The notes under the pieces are model-generated. The model saw nothing but the letters and a program-made list of their open reading frames with translations, did no database searches and was not told where the DNA came from. From contig OY741268.1 in the NCBI GenBank assembly GCA_963514095.1, positions 9,909,300 to 9,973,299 on the forward strand: a DNA stretch of 64,000 nt, given 5' to 3'. This stretch comes from Eutrigla gurnardus. Its lineage: Eukaryota; Chordata; Actinopteri; Perciformes; Triglidae. The position numbers and the translations under genes are program-made. This document shows, piece by piece, positions 56,551 through 64,000 of this stretch (position 1 is the first letter of the stretch; the number at the start of each line of letters is the position of its first letter).

Positions 56551-57683
56551 GGGGTCCGTTTCACAAAGCAGGTTTAGTGAAAACCTTGAGTTAGTTAACC
56601 CTGAGATGAGGAAAACTCTGGTTTTGCGGTTTCACAAAGCCAGTTCAGCATGACATTCTGAGTCAGTTACCCGGGTAACATACTCCGTGAACCTAACCTG
56701 CTCGCTAGCAGGTTTGCTTCAACAAACCCTGAGTTTCTCCCTACATGTCTCCGCCTTTTTCCGGAATCTGAACCAACTCTGAAAAAATGTGCCGTCCTTT
56801 CATCGTCAACCTAATCGATATGGAAATAAAAGTGATTCTAGCAGCTTTGCATCGGGAGAGGATTTTGATTACCTTTCCTTTCAATCACATTAGATATTAT
56901 CTAAACAATATTCTCTGACATTTTCAACATTTCATATCGCGGAAATAATCCGCAACCAGATTCTTTGCGGAGGTAGTGTTTTTGCGAACGGGAGATTTAT
57001 GAAATGTTTAAGTACATTCCTGTGTTGAAATACCTGCTTATATTTACTGTTTAATATGTGAAATATGATTAAAATCATATGCCTTAGTCAACGTATTTGC
57101 GCAATATTCTTATGCTTAATTTTCAACTGAAGCCACTTTCTTTCTGTGCCTGAGGGGATTACACCCAATGAAAATTATAATTCATTCATTGCGCTACCTT
57201 ATGAACTACGGGAATTTAACCGCTGTCACCTGCACCATAGGCAGCGTTGCTAACCGTTAGACCAAAGTGTCGCTCTGCAAAGCTGAAAATGAACACTTAT
57301 TACCTTAAGATCAATAGACTGTTTCATTCAGTTATACACATTAGATCGGGCAGTAATTGTCTGCCACGCCAACTATCGCTACTTTGATGCAGACACGTTG
57401 CTCCACTTTCTAAGGATGAGCTCGTTTTCTACATAAACACTCGGTAATATCTAATGACGCTCTCCCGGTTGCCATGGTGAATCGTAGTATCGGAGCTCCA
57501 TTGATCATGGCTTTGTAGAGTCGGCACGCGTAACTCAGAGTTTACATACTCAGAGTTGACTGAACTAATTCAAAACCGCTGTTCTGAAACTGAAAACTCA
57601 GAGTTGCCCATCTCAGAGTTGGTCAACTCAGAGTTCAGGGTTAGGTTCAGAGTTTGTTGAACCTGCTTTGTGAAACGGGCCCC
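56551..57683. mobile_element. Harbinger-like non-autonomous DNA element
   Basis: The ends GGGGTCCGTTTCACAAAGCA (56551) and TGCTTTGTGAAACGGGCCCC (to 57683) are inverted repeats extending with one mismatch into GGTT; this terminus is a well-known fish PIF/Harbinger type. Subterminal regions carry repeated AACTCAGAGTT/CTCAGAGTTG words (57535-57660), possible transposase-binding repeats. Flanking 3-bp duplication not evident. No coding domain inside. Confidence 0.78.
57203..57272 (-). pseudogene. tRNA-like sequence inside the Harbinger-like element
   Basis: The minus strand has an A-box TGGTCTAACGG (complement of 57254-57264) and a B-box-like GGTTAAATTCC (complement of 57211-57221). Between them is a 7-base loop CTATGGT enclosed by CTGC/GCAG, which would place ATG at the anticodon position. 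The B box lacks the conserved CGA. It is either a tRNA pseudogene or the head of an old SINE. Promoter boxes are the main support. Confidence 0.45.
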
Positions 57684-58035
57684 AGCTGACATTCATTGTA
57701 GGACATGCAGTACTGTACATAACTCAACACTGTCACTATTTGCATGCAGTGTGCACAGTGTGTCATCAGCATTAAAGGCCTTTGCTCACTGAGTCCGTAG
57801 TCAAAAATCTTTGATTCTCTGCGTTTTTCGCATCCATCAAAAAGTTGTTTGACCACTTTGGATCTTGGATATTGGAAATGGATCGTCTTCTCTTTGATGT
57901 GTGGTTTTGGCATTGTAGCTAACTGGACCACCGACATCCTGAAGTACACCTGGAACTGATCGGGATAGTTGTGCAGCTCCCTATCAGCAGGTGAAACTCT
58001 TCTTGTTCTTGATGCTCTATACATTATAACTACTG

Positions 58036-58068
<33 letters not shown>

Positions 58069-58507
58069 TATAAATAAATGCAAACGACTCAATGTGAAAA
58101 GGCTTTAAGTGTTAGATAAATTAGACTTTGTGTAAGTGCAGCTGTTATGTTATGGCTTATTGCCATTTTTGTTGATATTTTTCTTTCCCACTTTGCTGGC
58201 TCTGACACAGGAAGGTGACCTTTCAATTCTTAATCCCACCTCTGATTGTTTTTTTTTGTGGAAACAGCAGCTAGCGAGCAAAATACTCATTTGAACACAG
58301 GTCAGTTAGAGATCCCCAAAATATTTTGAAAATCGGTGCAAATTAACATAATCTATAAGATATGCAATAACAAACTCATCAGACATGACATAAACATGCT
58401 GTACTGTCATACTAGACACATATTTAATCTGCATGTACTTATTGTGGATGTTGGGTCAGAAACAGCCTTGTGCCACTTTTTATCGATTATCCGTTTCTGA
58501 CTTCATT

Positions 58508-58544
<37 letters not shown>

Positions 58545-58736
58545 ATTCTGACACTGCCTTAAGTGTCTGTACGAGATGCAATGGGCTTTCCACTAACTCC
58601 AATGTGAACTCATCCATGTCATTAAACAGTCACAGCAACTGATGTAGAAAGGACTTTAACCCATGAGTTGACTGTTGACTTATTTTTTTGTCGTTTTGTT
58701 ACAAAAAATTCCAAAATGTACTCATGCCAGTTACGT

Positions 58737-58749
<13 letters not shown>
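57684..58749. other. No gene recognised; (TG)n at 58038-58067 and (CA)n at 58510-58542
   Basis: Two dinucleotide microsatellites in otherwise unassigned AT-rich DNA. Confidence 0.6.

Positions 58750-58792
<43 letters not shown>
58750..58792. repeat. (TA)n tract, left of a hAT insertion
   Basis: TA repeat following an A-run. It continues at 59672-59720 on the other side of the hAT element, so both were one tract. Confidence 0.95.
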
Positions 58793-58795
<3 letters not shown>

Positions 58796-59668
58796 GGCTG
58801 TCAAAGTTAACGCGTTAATAACGCGTTAACGCAACATCCTCTTAACGCCGTTAATTTTTTTAACGAGCGATTAACGCTCGGTATTTAAAAAAAAAAAAAA
58901 GCGCATTGTATGATTTATGGCCGTCGGTGGCACCTGTAGTCTTGATCCAGAGGGAAGGTGCCTGTCCACAGGCAGCGGTGTTTCCCTGCGTCCCATTCAT
59001 TGTCTATGTGAAAAGCCGTGCAATGCATTCTGGTGGCGTTGCGGCGAATGTCGAGAGACGGCGCGCGAGTTGGCCGCTCCTCATTTGCCTAAAGTATAAG
59101 TCGAATCTACTTTATGCTAATCAGAGGCGCCGGGCTCGACTCGCCGCCTCGGGAACGCTCGCGAACGCTCGCAAAAAGTTGTTGTTTAAAGGAGAGCGCC
59201 TGTCAATCATCCTCTAGTGGCAGCCCACCAAGCGTGCAATACTGGGAAGCGGCGCGTCCACACGCGTTTAAAATCGATTTGTGAACGGCAAATTCACCTT
59301 CAAAAGACTGCCAGATGGTTCAGTCGATAAGACCAAAGTCATCTGCGCGTACTGTGGGTATGAAATGAGCTACCATAGAAATACGTCCAGTCTGAGATAT
59401 CACTCGCAAGCCAATGCACTTATATCCTAACTGTACTTATCTCCTGTTACACTATCTCCTGTGACATGTTCACTTTAATTGTTTGTGATATATTTTTATA
59501 ACCCTGTTTTGATCCCATGTTTTGGTAAGGGGATATTTGAAGTGTTAAATAAACATTTTGTAAACAAAAAATGTGCCAAAAAAATGCGATTAATTTGCGA
59601 TTAATCGCGAGTTAACTATGGACAAAATGCGATTAATCGCGATTAAAAAAATCAATCTTTTGACAGCC

Positions 59669-59671
<3 letters not shown>
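58793..59671 (+). mobile_element. Complete short hAT element inserted in a TA microsatellite
   Basis: The left end TAGGGCTGTCAAAGTTAACG (58793-58812) is mirrored by TTTTGACAGCCCTA (59658-59671). Subterminal ACGCGTTAA and GCGATTAATCGCG palindromes are typical of this fish hAT family. TA repeats lie on both sides, so the 8-bp duplication (expected TATATATA) cannot be told from the host tract. It encodes only a BED-finger remnant at 59281-59430, so it is non-autonomous. Confidence 0.88.
59281..59430 (+). pseudogene. BED zinc-finger remnant of hAT transposase
   Basis: The frame reads VNGKFTFKRLPDGSVDKTK, then VICAYCGYEMSYHRNTSSL and RYHSQANA, ending in TAA about eight codons later. The two cysteines (59344 and 59353, C-x2-C) and the first histidine (59401) of a BED finger are in place; the second histidine is replaced. 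The finger binds the transposon ends in intact transposases; the catalytic part is deleted. Confidence 0.75.

Positions 59672-59720
<49 letters not shown>
59672..59720. repeat. (TA)n tract, right of the hAT insertion
   Basis: Continuation of the 58750-58792 tract. Confidence 0.95.
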
Positions 59721-59721
<1 letters not shown>

Positions 59722-59977
59722 TACACAATAAATATTTATCCAACAAAAAAGGTGCTTATTTTGACAAGGGCTTTCAATGAATATTATAAATATGAATATG
59801 CATTTCAAAAGAAAAATAAATATTCAAATAAGAAAATTAACATTTGGCTGTGAAAAACATGAGCAGTATTACCTTACCTGTCCTTGCACACACTCAATGC
59901 CCCACGACGGAGGTCACACAATGTCACTTTCATTTGTTGAACATGAAATGTAACAAGTCAACGAACAAAGGATAGAC

Positions 59978-59980
<3 letters not shown>

Positions 59981-60031
<51 letters not shown>
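59981..60031. repeat. (AG)n microsatellite
   Basis: About 25 uninterrupted AG units. Confidence 0.97.
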
Positions 60032-60035
<4 letters not shown>

Positions 60036-61712
60036 GTGTCCCTACAGCAAGCGCTTAGTTACGTCATGTAAACAGACACGGACCCATAAACTGTGATCCA
60101 GATCAGACCGGAGAGTTAACCACTTAGGAAGGGTGAAAAGTACTCGTCTCCATGGCGTATGTTCTTTTTAAACAGAACATTTTATATTGTGATATTTACT
60201 GGAAATTAAATCAAATAAAGGAAACTTCCACCTCATTGACATTTTTTTTGTAAAATGAGTACGTATTGTATAGAAAACTCCTCATTTTAACCTCAACAAT
60301 CAGCTGTTCCTTTTCTATGGGGCACTAAGTGAGTGACGGGAATAAAGAGAAATCTGGCAATTGATTACTTTGAAGCTATGTGTGTGTTTTTTTTTAGAAA
60401 GAATACCCAAACATCATATTTTGCCAACATTGACAGCTCTTACTTTAACCTAAACCACATCCTTTTTTCTGAACCTAACCAAGCAGTTTTGTTGCTCAAG
60501 TAAACCATAAGAGATGGTTTGCGCATAACAAGTGGAAGATGTTCATTTTGTTTTTGTTCATTTTGAAAATGTGCATCAACAAGCAGAGAGTTGACAGGCT
60601 GTCCCTGACATGTCCTAAACTGGTGCCAGAGGAGAACGTGGCGAGTCGGCATGTGACGAGTTGGGAGTGAGAACGTGTTGCTGCTTCACACCTGACAGGG
60701 TGACAGCAAAGGGCTTCAGCTTTGAGCCGCGTAATCAACAATATTAAAATCAGCATTTGCATTTATTAAATCTGTATTACAAACAATAACATGCAACATG
60801 TCGAATCAACAATCAGACCAGGTGTTATTCGAGACCCGAACACTAGCTTTTATATGAGCGTTTATTCGTAATAATAAATCTGGTCCACTTAAGGGAGCTG
60901 CTTGAAACACTACTTGTACTTGACTACACAAGCAGTCGAATTCTGCCCAGAGAAACAAACACACAGAAGTGATTTGCATATGATTCAGCAGCGATCTCCC
61001 CGATCCACTCAGCCTGTTGTGAGCATCTGAGCTGCTGAATAGAGGTAATTACCTCCAGTGCTCGACGCGAACGCAGCTTCAGCTAAAACACGCCGAGCCT
61101 CTGATATCACAGCGTCCTCCGCAGGATTCAGGGTGGCGAGGGCTGGCGGTGTAGGAGGAATCAGAGCCTCTCCACAGGTGATGATATTTTATTAAACAAA
61201 AGACAGACAATTTAGGAAAGAAATCTCAAGCATTTTTTGAGGAGTGAGAAGGAGCAACGCCAGTCTCAGCATCACTGTGTGTACTCATTTTGTGATTGTT
61301 CAGTAGTGGATGCTTTCAATACAGTCTAACCTTTGTCTTCACACAATGGAGAGACAAATTAATTCAAGATTAAAAGAGATTTATTGTCATTGACATTAGT
61401 TTTGGAATTTAGAGTCCAAGATTGCTCAGAGACAGGTAGGACTGCAGGCGTGGCCATTATCAGAATGATCTTTCAATGCGCTTAATTAACACACATAATT
61501 AAGTATTCAAAACTAAAAAATATTTATGTTTAAAAATAGTAGAAATGATGTCTCCAAAAACCAAATATATATTCCGTTTACATAACATGGACTAGAGAAG
61601 AGCAGCTAATCCACACATGTATGAATCTATGAAGGAAGCTGACAATGTTTGGCATTTTTAGTTGATAAATAACTTAAATATTTAATACATTTTTAGGATT
61701 TTTGTTGACTGG
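60032..61712. other. No gene recognised; possible regulatory sequence at 60.96-61.18 kb
   Basis: 60455-60490 resembles the short 'TTTTTCTGAACCTAACCAAG' dispersed repeat. 60960-61180 is GC-richer and contains an octamer ATTTGCAT (60972-60979) and a 14-bp perfect palindrome GAGGTAATTACCTC (61042-61055) with a homeodomain-type core. No exon can be supported. Confidence 0.4.
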
Positions 61713-61713
61713 G

Positions 61714-61865
61714 GCTCCCTGGTGGCCTCCGGGTTTAAGGCTCTGACCATGTAATTGCTACATTCCCGGTTGGAGTCTGACCTTCTATCTCTCTATCCTC
61801 ATTTCCTGTCTGCTCTACACTGTCAACTCTCTAATAAAAAAGCCATTAAAGCCCACAAGTGTACT
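61714..61865 (+). mobile_element. tRNA-derived SINE (second family)
   Basis: The head has tRNA-like A- and B-box remnants (GGTTTAAGGCTCTGACC and GGTTGGAGTCTG). The body TATCTCTCTATCCTCATTTC followed by CTGTCTGCTC and a TCTAATAAAAAAGCC tail is typical of a short fish tRNA-SINE unrelated to the RTE-tailed family at 5 and 39.7 kb. Confidence 0.65.
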
Positions 61866-61954
61866 TTAAAAAATTCCATGCGTTAATCATACTGACTAAT
61901 CGATGAATTATTTAAGCACTAAAGATAAGCAAATATCAACTATGAAAATTAAAC

Positions 61955-62420
61955 TAAGAAAGAAGAGGAAAATAAGGACATCAAGATAGATAAACATAAA
62001 TCACTCATCGTCAATCGCTTATCAGCATTAGAGGTGCTGATCCTCATCCTGAACGCTTCACACTCAGCTGCGAACCGATCCAGTGAGTGTTGGAGGTCAC
62101 AGGCCGATGATGCCAGCAGGACCACATCATCTGCAAAAAGCGAGCGATGCAAACCTTTCTCTGGCGGGGGCCAACCCCCACCAGAAACAAGTTTGACTTA
62201 CTGCTGAGAACGTGAACAAAGCTCTCGCTTTGGGAGTACAGAGATTGGATGGCCCTAAGAAGTGACCCTCTCACCTCATACTCCCGCAGTACCTCCCACA
62301 AAATCTCCCAGGGCACCCGGTCATATGCCTTCTCCAAGTCCACAAATCATGTAGACTGGATGGGCATATTCCCAGGCCCCCTCCAGGTCCTCGCGAGAGT
62401 AAAGAGGGCTGAGGGCCTAA
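61955..62420 (-). pseudogene. RTE-type LINE reverse transcriptase fragment
   Basis: Minus strand: a YMICG-like run-in, MDLEKAYDRVPWEILWEVL (motif A with catalytic D, near 62340-62290), YEVRGSLLRAIQSLY, and VGPRQ. The GCALSP region is deleted and the next frame resumes at SLFADDVVLLASSA (FADD catalytic block, near 62130), LQHSLDRFAAECEAFRMRIS. Two frames and an internal deletion of about 100 bp show a pseudogene. Same family as the C-terminal pieces at 49.1 and 53.2 kb. Confidence 0.85.
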
Positions 62421-64000
62421 CGTAGTTGTTTCAATCATATTATATAATAAGAGACAAAAGTAAGATGGTAATGGCTGGTTAATGTAGATATGGACTGATA
62501 GTTGTTATGTTGTCCATATAGTTGTTTATTGTATTGGGAGATTGTCTTGACCAGAAAACGGCAGCAGTGGTCATTTGTTACGATGACCAATGTTTACGTT
62601 TTCTCCTCATGTGGCCGTGTGAGTTATGACTTGTGTCCCTCAGAAGAAAACAGGGAAGTAGTTGGACGATGTTCCTCGTTGATAACTCCCATCCTGCCTC
62701 CTATCCAAGTATGTTCCCATAGAACAAATCTCAACTTTTTTTTTCATGGGAAATACATTTTTTTTCCAGACCGAACGATCACAGTTTAAACCGTTTGTAG
62801 CACAACAAATCAAAAAAGCTACAAAACTTCCTGGTTAGGTTAATTCAACAAAACTTCTTTTTCTTTTTTTTCTACATGTAAACCACACATACGTTCCTTG
62901 AAACGTTATTCACAATGCAGTCTGGTTGTGTGGGAAAATTGTTTTTAGGAGAGCAGGCTCTTTGGGAGGCTGTCAGTGTGACTTTGACACTTTGTTTTCT
63001 GTTTCCCACCAACTTATCAATGTTGGTTTGTTTTAATCACTACTATTATAATTTCTCAAGCAAGTAAGCTTCTTTTATTACCAAAAAAAAGAAGAAAAAA
63101 GCTCCCTTACAATAACCATGTCTGTGCCAAATGCCAAATGTGTTTTCTGACCACAGAATAACAAAAGAGAGTTCAAACCAAACTGACCTCCACACCTGCC
63201 CAATGGCAACGTGAAGCTGGGGTGAATGTTGGTTGTCACTTTCAGAAAGATGTGGGGACTGCGGCAGGAAACTCTGCAACTGTGGGCTCCGAAGATTTTG
63301 GAAGGAAATGGCAAACAAACTCTTTTGTCATTTAGTTTGAAGGAGTTGTTGACTGTTGCACACATAACGAGTATTATTGCACAAGCTGTCGTTAAGTTAC
63401 TTAGCTGCCAGTTTACAGGCAGGGATTTTCTGTCAAGGCCTGTTACAATGCTTCCCCTTAAGAGACAACACAAGAAAGAAAGAAAGAAAAGAGAGTAGGT
63501 GGATGATGAAGGAGCATGACGGAGCAGCCGGGGTTAAATAGAGGGGAGAAAGACAGAAACATAGAAGGACACACATAGAAAGGCAGAGAGACGAGCGGAG
63601 GGCAGCGGGAGTTCATGAGCAAGAGGAAAGGATGTGAGAGTGCAGGGAAACGCAGAAAAGGAAACAGAGAGACTGGTTTAGCGCTGAAGAGAGAAAGTCC
63701 GTATTTATTTTTGGCGCATCACCTCAGGCAGTCAGTCTGCGAACAGAGAGACATTCTGTTTGAGCAGCAACCACTTCATTCAGCCAGAAATGCAACAGAA
63801 GTTTCATGACAGCGTGTGAGACAAATGTTAGACCTCCATTAATGGACGGGTTTCTACTTTCTAATACATTTTTTTGCTTTGTGTGAAGATATATATTTAA
63901 CTTTGTGAGAGTGTGTGTTGATATGAGGGATATCACACGAACCAATGTTTTTCACAAGCCAATGCCAAAATTCAAAAAAACTTTTCATGCAGGTTTTTCT
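62421..64000. other. No gene recognised
   Basis: Purine-rich DNA at 63465-63620 with a (GAAA)n stretch and a 64-codon frame (63615-63809) without a recognisable domain. It could be exonic 5' UTR but nothing confirms it. Confidence 0.4.

Overview
The window is repeat-rich vertebrate DNA, almost certainly from a ray-finned (teleost) fish. The evidence is its mobile-element community: two L2-clade LINEs with fish-type 3' ends, a tRNA-headed SINE whose 3' part is the RTE-type 'GGATAAGCGG...(GATG)n' tail, several hAT ends (starting CAGTGTTTCCCC, CAGAGATGGG, TAGGGCTGTCAAAG, TAGGGGTGTGC), a Harbinger-like element, THAP-domain (P-like) elements, a Ty3/Gypsy remnant and abundant (CA)n/(TA)n tracts. 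No bacterial-style operon is present. No complete cellular protein-coding gene could be recognised. The best candidate for a host gene is a GC-rich promoter and first exon at about 50.5-51.05 kb that ends in a consensus splice donor.

Left part (0-8 kb): a truncated L2 copy (0.5-1.5 kb), a LINE endonuclease scrap (2.6-2.8 kb), then a complete 4.26 kb DNA transposon (3137-7396). This transposon has a 6-bp target duplication, very long terminal inverted repeats made of about 23-bp subrepeats, and a decayed integrase-like DDE gene on the minus strand. Two SINEs later inserted into it.

8-22 kb is a nest of insertions. A hAT element (8209-9591) splits a LINE. A 131-134 bp near-identical inverted pair lies at 10.22 and 13.19 kb. 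A LINE tail at 12.7-13.2 kb is mirrored by one at 17.6-18.0 kb. A 5'-truncated LINE reverse transcriptase, a complete hAT with a perfect 8-bp target duplication (14704-16367) that itself contains a relative of the 8.2 kb element, a Gypsy pol remnant, another hAT end with a BED finger, and a LINE C-terminus with a C2H2 finger follow.

22-41 kb holds a THAP-domain pseudogene with recognisable splice sites, a nearly full-length L2 on the minus strand (27.4-30.86 kb) with eight 42-bp monomers upstream of its reading frame, and a second long L2 on the plus strand (about 35.13-40.43 kb). The second L2 has an ORF1 with a coiled-coil-like N-terminus and an SGNH esterase domain, an ORF2 with an 827-codon open stretch, and a SINE in its 3' UTR flanked by a perfect 13-bp duplication.

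41-64 kb is less dense: degenerate LINE pieces (42.7-44.1, 49.1-49.6, 53.2, 62.0 kb), the candidate first exon, a second THAP/P-like element (53.99-54.91 kb), a Harbinger-like element carrying a tRNA-like sequence (56.55-57.68 kb), a complete short hAT inserted in a (TA)n tract (58793-59671) and a different tRNA-SINE (61.7 kb). Long stretches between these look like ordinary intron or intergenic DNA. Nearly all coding potential belongs to selfish elements, most of it broken. The window reads as intergenic or large-intron DNA upstream of, and within the first intron of, one possible host gene.
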